A stretch of DNA of 44,355 nucleotides, taken from an uncultured bacterium (GTDB lineage: Bacteria > UBP6 > UBA1177). Positions within the stretch are counted from its first letter, which is position 1, and every line of letters begins with the position of its first letter. The translations under genes and the position numbers were made by a program. Positions 8,350 to 17,860 of this stretch are shown piece by piece. The notes below the pieces were generated by a model. That model searched no databases. It was not told where the DNA came from and saw only the letters and a program-made list of their open reading frames with translations. The DNA lies in assembly GCA_905235605.1 (NCBI GenBank), contig CAJOMF010000007.1, positions 1-44,355 of the forward strand, in the 5' to 3' direction.

Positions 8350-10242
8350 TTAGAACTCGAAAACGAGGCCGAATTCGAAGTTGTTTTTCATTTTGTTGGA
8401 GAGGTCGAAGCTCTTGTCACGCCAGAAATCGTTGATTTTTTCAAATTTGTAGCCGACGAAAAGGCAGGTGTTGACGACACCGTTTTCCTTCATTTTTTTT
8501 GATGAAGAAGAATCCATCCAGTTTAGCGAGAGCATGAGACCGACTGTTCCGTGAAGTCCGAATGTGCCTCCGTTTTCGGTAGTGTGACCTCCGTCGCGTA
8601 CCCACCACGGATAGTAGTCGATCCCGCCTGCGATGTAGGGATAGAGCGGAAAATCGTAGACAGGGCGCAGTTTGAGTTCGGCTTTGAGCGGAAGAAAGTG
8701 CATTGTCGTTCTGTCTGAGCTTTTTGTGCCGTCGGAGCGCATCGCTCTGCCTTTGAATCTGGTGTAACCGATGCCGCCGATAAAGGTTATCCGGATGTAT
8801 TCAGTCGGTATCGCAAGACCGAAAGTGAACGAAGGAAGCCAGCGGAGCTGCGATCCTGCGACATCCTTGAACGGGGTGCCGTTTATTTCGCTGTCGATCT
8901 GCGGATAGTAGAGAAGGTTCGTGAAACTTGCTTCGCCGTGGATCGCATTTCCTCTTGTCTTTGCCGAAAGATCCTGGAACGGTACGGCGAGAAGCAGGAC
9001 GAAAAAGAGTGCCAAAAGCGCTTTTCTGCCCGATTTAACGGTGAAAAACGCAACTAAAACCAACCATGAAATCATGAGTATCCTTCCTAAAACTGTTGTA
9101 AAAAACCAAGCTGTTACGACAAACGGCATGAGCATAGTTCTCGAAGCCGCGCGCAGTATCGGAGAACTTTTGATTGTTTCAGCCGGATAGCTGCCGTATT
9201 TGTAGTATGCTGCAATAAATTTTCTGCCGAGACTGAAGTTTGCAAGGACCGAGTCGCGGAATTGGCGCAGAAGGGCTACGCTCGGGTGGAAGTAGCTGCC
9301 GAAACCAGCCGTTGCAACAAAGCAGAAGCCGCCGTCATCCTTGCCTCCCTGTGATTTGTAGTTGCTCCAGAAACCGTATGTCGTGACGGCAGAAGCATCG
9401 ACAGAAATCGAAGCGGTGTCGTCGCTGTTGCCTGCCAAATCTTCAGCGGTTACTTCGACGGTGTAGGCTCTGCTGCTCGATCCTTCGTCGTTGTTTATGA
9501 ACTCGTAACCGTTCTTTCCTTTAACGGTGAATTCCCAGATCTGATTGTAACTGCTTGAATCTACTGTTGAATCGTATTCGAGAGTCGTCTGGGTTTCGGT
9601 ATCGTCTCCGCTTTTGAAAATTCCGGTGACTTTCGCATGGTAGGCGCCGATCTTTTCTTTTGATGAACCGTCTTCGGTGCTCGGCGGAGTGACTCTGATG
9701 AGCATCTGCTTGTTGCCGCCTTCGACTTCTATCGCTGAAGGTGCTTTCGGAGGCTTGTTGTCAAAAACGACTTTTATGGTCTTTTCGGCATATTCCGGAA
9801 CTGAAGATGTGCTGTCATCATCGTCATCGTCATTTTCTTCATCATCGTCGTCGTTTTTGTTCGACGAAGTGTCGAGTTCGATCCTGACTCTTATGCTGTA
9901 AGTTCCGTCGGCAACCGATTTGTCGTCTGAATCTTCAAGCGAACGGACATTTTTTATTGCATTGTAAAGTTCTTCGCCGGAAAGTGAGAGCGAATTGTCG
10001 ATGCTCAGGAATCCGCTGTCGGTTGAGGTAAAGTCAAAAGTTTTTGTTTCACCGTCTATTTCCGCCTGTAAATAGGCTTTTTTTACAAGATTCGGTTTCG
10101 GCAGGTCGTAGTAAAATTTGAGCGACCCTTCGAAATTCATGTTTGAGTGCCCCGGCTCTGTTTCAACATTCGTGATGTAGCTGTCGGCAAAAAGCATGGA
10201 ACAGCACAGAGTGAGTAGAAAAAACGTAATTTTTTTAGTCAT
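8350..10242 (-). CDS. CFI-box-CTERM-type protein fused to an outer-membrane beta-barrel-like domain
   Basis: Start MTKKITFFLLTLCCSMLFADS at 10242; CFVATAGFGSYFHPSVALLRQFRDSVLANFSLGRKFIAAYYKYGS... motif; C-terminal alternating strands ending in aromatic F (FGLVFEF). Confidence 0.75.
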   Translation of the reverse strand: MTKKITFFLLTLCCSMLFADSYITNVETEPGHSNMNFEGSLKFYYDLPKPNLVKKAYLQAEIDGETKTFDFTSTDSGFLSIDNSLSLSGEELYNAIKNVRSLEDSDDKSVADGTYSIRVRIELDTSSNKNDDDDEENDDDDDDSTSSVPEYAEKTIKVVFDNKPPKAPSAIEVEGGNKQMLIRVTPPSTEDGSSKEKIGAYHAKVTGIFKSGDDTETQTTLEYDSTVDSSSYNQIWEFTVKGKNGYEFINNDEGSSSRAYTVEVTAEDLAGNSDDTASISVDASAVTTYGFWSNYKSQGGKDDGGFCFVATAGFGSYFHPSVALLRQFRDSVLANFSLGRKFIAAYYKYGSYPAETIKSSPILRAASRTMLMPFVVTAWFFTTVLGRILMISWLVLVAFFTVKSGRKALLALFFVLLLAVPFQDLSAKTRGNAIHGEASFTNLLYYPQIDSEINGTPFKDVAGSQLRWLPSFTFGLAIPTEYIRITFIGGIGYTRFKGRAMRSDGTKSSDRTTMHFLPLKAELKLRPVYDFPLYPYIAGGIDYYPWWVRDGGHTTENGGTFGLHGTVGLMLSLNWMDSSSSKKMKENGVVNTCLFVGYKFEKINDFWRDKSFDLSNKMKNNFEFGLVFEF

Positions 10243-11257
10243 TTGTATCCCCGAATATTGTTTCAGCAATTCTTATTGCGTTGTATGCGGCACCTTTTCT
10301 GACGTTGTCGGCAACGACCCATGCGGAAAGATAGTTTTTGTGCTCGCGGCCTTTTCTCAGCCTGCCGATGAAGACTTCGTTCCTGCCCGAAGAATCGATG
10401 AGGGTCGGGTAGAGCAGCTGTTCGATGTCATCCATGAGGATCATCTCTTCGTTTTCTTTGATTCTGCGGTGGATCTCGTTGATGCTGCACTCTTTTTCAA
10501 GTTCGAACCAGACCGTTTCGGCGTGTGAATAGAAGGTGGGAACGCGGACTGTCGTGACGTCGATGTCAAGATTCGGCATAGAGAGGATCTTGCGCGATTC
10601 GTTTATCATTTTGACCTCTTCTTCACAGTAGCCGTCTTCGTAGAAAGGACCGATCTGCGGAATGAGGTTGAAAGCGATTCTCTGCAAAAAGACTTCGGGT
10701 TTGACTTCGTGGAAAGAAAAGAGCGCCGAAATCTGCGAACGGAGCTCTTCAATACCTTTTTTGCCGGCGCCGCTGACACTCTGGTAGGTGCTGACGACCA
10801 TTTTTCTGATCCCGAAAAGCTCTTCAACGATTTGGATGAAAGGGACAAGCTGGATCGTCGAGCAGTTCGGATTTGCAATGATTTTCGATTTCGTGGTTTT
10901 GAGGATTTCTCCGTTTACTTCGGGAACGACAAGCGGAATATCGTCATCCATCCTGAACGCCGAGCTGTTGTCAACAACTATCGCGCCTGCATTGACGAAG
11001 TGTTTCGCGTAATCGAGAGCGACCCCGGCACCTGCACTGAAAAGAGCCAGATCGACCGGATGCTTTTCTATTTCCTTTTCATTCAGCGGGATAACGTCGA
11101 TTTCTTTATTTTTGTAAGTCACCGTGAGACCGAGCGAATTGTCGCTTGCAAAAGGGTAAAGTTTATTGATCGGAAAATTTCTCTCTTCAAGAATCGTAAT
11201 AAATTCAAGGCCGACAAGACCGGTCGCACCGACTATCGCAACATTCAAAGGTTTCAT
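10235..11257 (-). CDS. asd: Aspartate-semialdehyde dehydrogenase
   Basis: MKPLNVAIVGATGLVGLEFITILEERNFP, IVVDNSSAFRMDDDIPLVVPEVN, IIANPNCSTIQLV; MKPLN start preferred to the ORF-track start. Confidence 0.93.
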   Translation of the reverse strand: MKPLNVAIVGATGLVGLEFITILEERNFPINKLYPFASDNSLGLTVTYKNKEIDVIPLNEKEIEKHPVDLALFSAGAGVALDYAKHFVNAGAIVVDNSSAFRMDDDIPLVVPEVNGEILKTTKSKIIANPNCSTIQLVPFIQIVEELFGIRKMVVSTYQSVSGAGKKGIEELRSQISALFSFHEVKPEVFLQRIAFNLIPQIGPFYEDGYCEEEVKMINESRKILSMPNLDIDVTTVRVPTFYSHAETVWFELEKECSINEIHRRIKENEEMILMDDIEQLLYPTLIDSSGRNEVFIGRLRKGREHKNYLSAWVVADNVRKGAAYNAIRIAETIFGDTND

Positions 11258-11471
11258 TTTTCCTCCAAAGCAAAAAAACCGATAATACAAGCAATTAGCG
11301 TTCCATTGAAATAGTTCAACAGAATCAACACCTTTTATAATAAGAAAAAAATGACAAAAAGACAAATTGACACATTGGCAGTCCCGTATACGGCGTCCAA
11401 AATATCAGCGTCTAAAAATATCTGATGAGAGCGGCTGAGAGGTGTGAAATGAATTTCAGGTGCAGGATGGT

Positions 11472-13829
11472 TTACTTTGAACGGCGGAAGGTTCTGCGTT
11501 CCATTTCTCTGAGGAACTTTTCCGAATAGTGCTTTCTGTTGATGACTTTTTTCTTGGTGAAGGTCTTTTTGTCAGTCAGGGTCAGCGTCGGATCGCCCTG
11601 AATCATCATGCCGAGCCACCATGTATCGACATAAGACTTGTCAAAGCCGTAGCTTTTATAGTTCGCCCACAGATCGTTCGCCCAGATCCGGTATGCAGCT
11701 CCCCAGGATTCGCCGTTGACGAGAGCCTCGTACATCGCCTCGGGGTTGAACATTCCGCCGACCTTCGTGCTGCCGACGGTTGCCAGCCCGTTTTTCCCTT
11801 TGAGATAGGTGTCGGCAAGGTTTCCGTCCTCTTCGGTATATTTTGATGCGGAGCAGTTGAACAGGTTGTAGAAACTGCCGTTGAAATCAGCCTCCCTGAT
11901 TGCTTCGATAGTGAGAATGTTCGCCGGATTCGGTGAATAGTTGTCGTTGAAGTAGAGCTCATGCGGATCGCTGTGGATCCACTGGTAGACAAATTCGGCT
12001 CCACCTTTGTCGAAATAGTCGAGGTAGGTTGTTTTCGTCGTGTTTTCACGGCTTTCCAGACGGTCGTAGTTGTCGCCGTAGATCGACTCCATGCCCCATG
12101 TGCTGCCGTTGAAGCCGAAGGCGTTCTCTATGATTTCTCCGTTCTCCTCATAAGAATTCCAGTCGTCGTCGATGAACGAGAAGAAGTTCCTCGGCTCGAA
12201 GAATGAGCCGTTTTCGCGGTATTCGTGCGTTCTCAGGAGATATTCGCTGATCTCTTCGGCACTTCCTGTAAGCCTCGAGGTAAAGATTTCAAGCGAAAGA
12301 TCGGCCGGGTAATCGTCGAAAATCCCGTTTGAATCGGCATCCTTCCACTCTCCGTCAAGATCCATAAGGTAGTATTCGCACGGGAACGATTCATAAGTCA
12401 TGGTGCCTGTTCCGTCGTAATCACTCTCCTGTTCGTAATAAGCCGACGGCATTCTGCCGATGAGGAGCGCACCTTTGAGTGCATAATCGGTATAGCTTTG
12501 CTTCAGCATTTCCTTTAAAAATCCTGCGCCGCCCGCATGCCACCAGCGCACAAACGGCTTGTAACCCGCTTTTTCGAGGTCAAGGGTGTAGACTGAAAGC
12601 GCTTCTTCAAGACCGTTCTTCATGCTTGGATCGGCGACAATGAGGAAATCATGCTCGGGAACCTCAGAAACCTCAGTGTTCGTATCAAAAACCCAGATAT
12701 CGCTTTTTACGCTGTTGCCTTCGTCGTCAAGGGCCTCGACCTGCCAGTAGTAGGTTGTATTGGCGGAAAGCGCGGATTCCGGTTTCCACGAAGTTGCCGC
12801 AAGCCCTTCGGCGACTTTCTCGTCAGGAGTGCTTTTCGTCCCGAAGAAAACAGTGTAGGTAACCTTTCCGCCGTCAGGATCAGTGCTTGCATCCCACGAA
12901 AGAGTCAGGTCTGCAGGCTGGTTTTCCGCACCGTTTTCCGGCTTCGGATTCAAAACAGCTGTCGGAAGCAGATCCAGTTCTTCGGGTTTGCATGCCCTCT
13001 CTTTCATAGAACTGCTGTTTATATCGTAGCAGGTGCAGAGGTCGATCATCCTGCCGCCCATGAGATCCTCGACGCTCTTTTCGTCAAACGAAAGGTAAAC
13101 ATTCATCATAAATCCGAAGTTTTCGTCAAGCAGCCAGCCCTCTTCGTTCATAAAGAGCTTCAGCAGATTCTTCCCGCTGTCGGAGGCAACCGCTTTCGGG
13201 CATGAGCGGAATAGAGTTTCTGAAACATAAACCTGCTCGAAAAGGTAGATATAAAAATATTTCGAGCCGATTTCATCCACATTGTTCTGAAACATCCAGT
13301 CGAATGAGGAGTAGGGTGCCATTATCGAAGCGGAGTAATAGGTGTTGCCTGTATATTCGCTGTTTGCAGTGACATAGAGATAGCCCTGATAATCGGCGGC
13401 AAAGGCGCTGCGGTTGTCTTTAAAGGGGTAGTTCCGACCTTTTTCGTCAATCATCGAGCCTGATATAAAATAGGGATATTCGTCATCGGCAAGATCGTAA
13501 CTGTCCGGCATGCTCTGAAGTAGCGGCGCTGCGATTTTCAATGCAAAGCCCTTGTTGGGCTCAAGAAACGAGTCGTCGAGACCTGAAACGATCTCGTCGA
13601 ACAACGAAGCGTCCTGCCTTGTATCGCCGTCGTTGTCGCTGACTTCACCGTCGTCAGAATCATCCGATATATCGGCGTCGGTATCACCGTCGTTGTCCGC
13701 ATCATCCGATATATCGCTGTCGGTTGAAGTGTCCGTGTCTACCGAATCCTTGTTTTTGCCCGATCCGCCGCAGGCGCACACAAATAAAAGCGCCAGAGCA
13801 AGGATAACTGATGTAATTCTTTTTTTCAT
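11472..13829 (-). CDS. Lipoprotein with FN3-like domain and divergent C25-like peptidase domain
   Basis: Lipobox LLFVCAC; acidic D/S linker; LSWDASTDPDGGKVTYTVFFG..TTYYWQVEALD (FN3); HDFLIVADPSM, GALLIGRMP, QWIHSDPHELYF and LFNCSASKYTE at C25-like His/Cys positions. Confidence 0.7.
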   Translation of the reverse strand: MKKRITSVILALALLFVCACGGSGKNKDSVDTDTSTDSDISDDADNDGDTDADISDDSDDGEVSDNDGDTRQDASLFDEIVSGLDDSFLEPNKGFALKIAAPLLQSMPDSYDLADDEYPYFISGSMIDEKGRNYPFKDNRSAFAADYQGYLYVTANSEYTGNTYYSASIMAPYSSFDWMFQNNVDEIGSKYFYIYLFEQVYVSETLFRSCPKAVASDSGKNLLKLFMNEEGWLLDENFGFMMNVYLSFDEKSVEDLMGGRMIDLCTCYDINSSSMKERACKPEELDLLPTAVLNPKPENGAENQPADLTLSWDASTDPDGGKVTYTVFFGTKSTPDEKVAEGLAATSWKPESALSANTTYYWQVEALDDEGNSVKSDIWVFDTNTEVSEVPEHDFLIVADPSMKNGLEEALSVYTLDLEKAGYKPFVRWWHAGGAGFLKEMLKQSYTDYALKGALLIGRMPSAYYEQESDYDGTGTMTYESFPCEYYLMDLDGEWKDADSNGIFDDYPADLSLEIFTSRLTGSAEEISEYLLRTHEYRENGSFFEPRNFFSFIDDDWNSYEENGEIIENAFGFNGSTWGMESIYGDNYDRLESRENTTKTTYLDYFDKGGAEFVYQWIHSDPHELYFNDNYSPNPANILTIEAIREADFNGSFYNLFNCSASKYTEEDGNLADTYLKGKNGLATVGSTKVGGMFNPEAMYEALVNGESWGAAYRIWANDLWANYKSYGFDKSYVDTWWLGMMIQGDPTLTLTDKKTFTKKKVINRKHYSEKFLREMERRTFRRSK

Positions 13830-14035
13830 TTTGTAGCTCCATCTTATTCCTCTTAAAAGACCTCGGATGTAGTAGGAGCAGGAAGCTGTGTCAAGCGGAA
13901 AATTGAAAATATTGCGGGAAAAAGCTGCTTCGGAGATGTTGTACCGGTCAGGAAAAATTTAAGTGGACAATTTACTGTTCTTGGTGTAAAAAGCCGCGTT
14001 TTGATTGTTTGTAACGTTTTTTACAGGAGAGAAAA

Positions 14036-14431
14036 ATGAGCGAAAAAATCAGAGTTCTTATTGCGAAGCCCGGTCTTGACGGTCATGACAGAGGTGCAAA
14101 ATTCGTTGCGAGAGCGCTTCGTGATGCCGGAATGGAAGTAATTTATACAGGTTTGAGACAGACTCCGGAAGCAATCGCCAATGCAGCAATTCAGGAAGAC
14201 GTTGACGCTGTCGGTCTTTCGATTTTGAGCGGCGCGCACAATACGCTTCTTCCGAAAGTTGCGGAACTTTTGAAAGAAAAGAACGCTCCGGACATCCTTG
14301 TTTTCGGCGGCGGCGTTATCCCTGAAAGCGACATTCCTTTCCTCAAAGAAAACGGCATAAAAGCAGTTTTCACCCCCGGAACCACTTCCGAACAGATCGT
14401 AACATTCCTTACCGACAATATCAAAAAATAG
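14036..14431 (+). CDS. Stand-alone cobalamin (B12)-binding protein, methylmalonyl-CoA mutase C-terminal subunit type
   Basis: [40 protein letters not shown] (DxHxxG motif), [28 protein letters not shown] caggaga. Confidence 0.93.
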   Translation: MSEKIRVLIAKPGLDGHDRGAKFVARALRDAGMEVIYTGLRQTPEAIANAAIQEDVDAVGLSILSGAHNTLLPKVAELLKEKNAPDILVFGGGVIPESDIPFLKENGIKAVFTPGTTSEQIVTFLTDNIKK

Positions 14432-14472
14432 TTGCCGGACGCGGTTAAACCAAAATGTCGGGACACAATAAA

Positions 14473-14500
14473 TTGACATAATGTCTTGATGTGGTAATCT
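14473..14500 (+). promoter_or_regulatory. Candidate sigma70-type promoter for hpf
   Basis: TTGACA (14473-14478), 16-nt spacer, TAATCT (14495-14500); CDS begins at 14531. Confidence 0.65.
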
Positions 14501-14530
14501 CGTTCGTTTGTTTTTTTTATGGAGGGTTTT

Positions 14531-14833
14531 ATGAATATCAATTTTGCTTTCAGAGGATTTGAAGAAAACAGTGACGGTCTTAAAGATTATGTAACCAAAA
14601 AACTCGCAAAAATCGACAAGTTTGTTTCGGCAAACACCGTTGTCGAAGTTGTTTTTCAGAAAGACAAAAATATGAAGATGACGGAAATCAAGCTGAACAG
14701 CAACGGCGAAGAGTTCCTGGCCAGCGATTCCGATGACAAGGAATTCCAGACTTCTATTGATCTTTGCATCGACAAACTGGTAAAGCAGGCTGCAAGATCG
14801 AAAGACAAAAAAGTTGATTCAAGAAGATCTTAA
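14531..14833 (+). CDS. hpf: Ribosome hibernation promoting factor / RaiA family (short form)
   Basis: MNINFAFRGFEENSDGLKDYVTKKLAKIDKFV..VVEVVFQKDK..MTEIKL; RBS ggaggg before ATG at 14531. Confidence 0.85.
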   Translation: MNINFAFRGFEENSDGLKDYVTKKLAKIDKFVSANTVVEVVFQKDKNMKMTEIKLNSNGEEFLASDSDDKEFQTSIDLCIDKLVKQAARSKDKKVDSRRS

Positions 14834-14842
14834 GGATAGCGC

Positions 14843-14919
<77 letters not shown>

Positions 14920-14926
14920 TTTGATT

Positions 14927-15805
14927 ATGAAAAAATATTCTTTGTTTATTTCGGCAGCATTTCTTTTTTTCTGCAGCAATTTGTGCTCCGATGTGTTTTT
15001 GACGACTTATGAGGAAATAAAGTCCGCTTACGATCTCTCCGGCTACACTTGGACGAGCGAGAAGGTTCCCAGGATTTTTGTGAAAAAGATCCCCGAAGAG
15101 ATCAAAAAAATAGAGGGTGCCGAGCGGAGGCACTTTTTTATCCAGCTGCTCCTGCCGCTGGTTCTGCTCGAAAATGAAAAAATCACGGCTGAACACGATA
15201 TGATCGTTCCGATCGCGGCAAAAAAAGAGTGGAATGCCGAAGATGTGAAAATTATCAGCGGGATTGCCGAAAAATATAATATCATTGACGAAGGTCAGGA
15301 TATTTCTGCGATAACGGAAGATGAAAAGGAGAAGATCCGCTATTTTCTCGACCACAAGATAAGACCGGTACCTCCGGCGATCGCGATAGGGCAGGCCGCT
15401 CTTGAATCCGGCTGGGGAACGAGCCGCTTCGTTTTTGAAGGAAACAACCTTTTCGGGCATGTTTCTCCCGATCCTTCAAAAGGGATAAAACCGAAAAACT
15501 GGAGCGGGAACCAGCGCCACATCAGGATTTTCGATTCTATCCAGGATTCGATTTCGGCCTACATGCTCAATCTGAACCGCAACCGTGCCTACAACAAGTT
15601 CCGCTGGTACAGACGGACACACCCGAACAACCTTTCGAAAATGGCGGAAGGTTTCGACAAATACGCCATCATCAAAGAGGCTTATGTCGGAAGGCTGCAG
15701 AGCGTGATGTTCAAATTCGGAGTCCACAAGATCAACAACGCAAAACTCGATTCGGGCGAAAGTGCAAATGTCATCGAAAAAGTTTCCCAACCGTACATCA
15801 ACTGA
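14927..15805 (+). CDS. Secreted Bax-like glucosaminidase-domain protein
   Basis: Signal peptide MKKYSLFISAAFLFFCSNLCS; PPAIAIGQAALESGWGTSRFVFEGNNLFG and HIRIFDSIQDSISAYMLNLNRNRAYNKFR. Confidence 0.88.
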   Translation: MKKYSLFISAAFLFFCSNLCSDVFLTTYEEIKSAYDLSGYTWTSEKVPRIFVKKIPEEIKKIEGAERRHFFIQLLLPLVLLENEKITAEHDMIVPIAAKKEWNAEDVKIISGIAEKYNIIDEGQDISAITEDEKEKIRYFLDHKIRPVPPAIAIGQAALESGWGTSRFVFEGNNLFGHVSPDPSKGIKPKNWSGNQRHIRIFDSIQDSISAYMLNLNRNRAYNKFRWYRRTHPNNLSKMAEGFDKYAIIKEAYVGRLQSVMFKFGVHKINNAKLDSGESANVIEKVSQPYIN

Positions 15806-16994
15806 CACACAGGACGATTTCCTGCAGCAGCTTTACCAGCGCCGCGGCGGGATAAAGCTCGGTCTCGGCCGCGTTGCAGATGCGTTTCCGGAGATTTTTG
15901 AAAAGAATATCCCCGTTTACCATGTTGCGGGGACGAACGGAAAGGGGACGGCGGTCTATTCGCTCGACCACATTCTGCGCTGCAACGGGCTCAAAACCGG
16001 GAGATTCGTATCCCCGCATCTTCTCAGATACAACGAGCGCATTTCGGTCAACGGAGTCGATATTGCAGACTGTGAAGTGCGTGAAATCTATGGATATCTT
16101 GAAAAAAAGATAAATAATTTCGATGAGTTGTCTTTTTTTGAAATAACATTTCTTCTTGCTTGGAAATATTTCGAACTGAAAGGCTGCGACCGTGCTGTTT
16201 TTGAAGTCGGTCTCGGAGGAAGGCTGGATGCGACCAACGTGATCGAAGGGTCGAAAACAGACATCATCACTTCGATCGGGCTTGATCACACCCATATTTT
16301 AGGTGACACACTTGAAAAAATCGCGCTCGAAAAGCTCGGTATCGTGAAAACCGGTGACAAAGTTCTGATAGGCGGCAGTGCAGACAGCTCTTTTGACAGA
16401 TGGATGGCGGAAGTCGCTCTTTCAAAAGGGGCAAAAAGCGTTGATGACGATTCTTTAAATCTGGATATCACTTTTCCGCTTAGCTGCATGAGCCCGGAGC
16501 AGAAAAAAAATGTTCGTCTTGCGGTCAAAGCGGCTCTGATGAGCGAAGAAAAAGGCTTGAAAATCCCTGATTTCAGCGCAATGAGGCTTCCGGCGAGGTT
16601 TGATTTTATCGAACCAGATATTGTTACCGATGTCGCCCACAATCCGCCTGCAATAGAATCTCTTGCAAAAACGGTTAAAGAGCGGCTCGGCAAAGTTGTT
16701 GTTCTCTACGGCGCAATGAAAGATAAGGATGTTGCAAAAGTTCTTGATATTATTGGTGAAATAACGGACTCGATATTCGCCCTTAACCTTGAAGCCGATA
16801 ATGACCGAGGTGCAAAAGTAGGAGATATTCTCGAACGTGCAGGTTCAACTGTTGCAAACAAAATAAGGTATGCAGAAACCGATGAAAAAACGATCGAAGA
16901 GGCGCTTTCTTTTGCCCGCAAAAACGGAAAAACACTTCTTGTAACGGGAAGTTTTCATACCGTCGAAAAATTTATGAATTACAGAAAAAAATAA
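15762..16994 (+). CDS. folC: Bifunctional folylpolyglutamate synthase / dihydrofolate synthase
   Basis: YHVAGTNGKGTAVYSLDHIL, GRFVSPHLLRYNERISVNG, FEVGLGGRLDATNVI, TSIGLDHTHILGDTLEKIALEKLGIVK, VTDVAHNPPAIESL. Confidence 0.93.
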   Translation: MQMSSKKFPNRTSTDTQDDFLQQLYQRRGGIKLGLGRVADAFPEIFEKNIPVYHVAGTNGKGTAVYSLDHILRCNGLKTGRFVSPHLLRYNERISVNGVDIADCEVREIYGYLEKKINNFDELSFFEITFLLAWKYFELKGCDRAVFEVGLGGRLDATNVIEGSKTDIITSIGLDHTHILGDTLEKIALEKLGIVKTGDKVLIGGSADSSFDRWMAEVALSKGAKSVDDDSLNLDITFPLSCMSPEQKKNVRLAVKAALMSEEKGLKIPDFSAMRLPARFDFIEPDIVTDVAHNPPAIESLAKTVKERLGKVVVLYGAMKDKDVAKVLDIIGEITDSIFALNLEADNDRGAKVGDILERAGSTVANKIRYAETDEKTIEEALSFARKNGKTLLVTGSFHTVEKFMNYRKK

Positions 16995-16995
16995 G

Positions 16996-17847
16996 TTATT
17001 TCGCCAAAAATTCGATTTGGTCTTTGTCGACTTTCGGGTTGATTATCATAAAAAACAGCCGCTTTGTGTCGTCCGATGCGACGAGAACTACTTTGTCGCT
17101 TTTTTTAATGCCGATATTGGTGAAAAGAAGGATCTTTTCGGTGTGGCTGAGGGAATTCATGACTGTTTCCGGAACAAATTCGGTGTATGTCCTCGTGAAA
17201 AGTTCCTTGAAAGTCGAAAGCGATTTTAACGGAAAGCGGCTTGTCAGGGATTCTTCCTTAAAAATCACGGATTCACCGTTTTCAAGTTCGAGTGTGTAGA
17301 GCTGCTCGGAAATTTCTTTCAGCTTTTTTTTGGTCGTCATGATTTTGACGGCTTTGTCTGAAAAGAGTTCGTTGTTCGGCTCAAGCTGCAGGAGAACTGC
17401 AGTGAATCTGTCGATATCGAAAAGAAAGTGTTTTGCTGCTATTCTTTTGAAAGTCGACGCCGGAATATGGATGAAATCAATGCTGAAGCCCGGAAAAATC
17501 TTAACGATTGTTTCTCTGATCTGACCTGTCAGGGCGGAATTTATAAAGCCGATAACGATCTCTTTCGTCTCTTTTTTGAATGAAACCGGGAGTGCCAGCA
17601 GTCTTGTTATGACATCTGGCGTAAAAAATCTTGCGAAAAAGTCGTCGGACATATATCCCTTTTTCTCTTCATACATAACGGGATAGCCCTCTTTTTCATA
17701 GAATTTCGCCAGTTTCTTTTCATCGATCATTCCCTTTGAAATGGCAAACCAGATAGGGTCTACGTTTTTTTTCATTTTCAGGATTTTGTTTGCGTTTTCC
17801 GAAGAAATAACTCCGTCCTGAACCATTTTCAGCATCAGATTTCTCAT
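16996..17847 (-). CDS. MshEN (GspE N-terminal)-like domain protein without an ATPase domain
   Basis: MLKMVQDGVISSENANKIL..IWFAISKGMIDEKKLAKFYEKEGYP..FTPDVITRLLALPVSFKKETKEIVIGFINS; start moved to MRNLM. Confidence 0.6.
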   Translation of the reverse strand: MRNLMLKMVQDGVISSENANKILKMKKNVDPIWFAISKGMIDEKKLAKFYEKEGYPVMYEEKKGYMSDDFFARFFTPDVITRLLALPVSFKKETKEIVIGFINSALTGQIRETIVKIFPGFSIDFIHIPASTFKRIAAKHFLFDIDRFTAVLLQLEPNNELFSDKAVKIMTTKKKLKEISEQLYTLELENGESVIFKEESLTSRFPLKSLSTFKELFTRTYTEFVPETVMNSLSHTEKILLFTNIGIKKSDKVVLVASDDTKRLFFMIINPKVDKDQIEFLAK

Positions 17848-17860
17848 ATTGAAATCTCCG

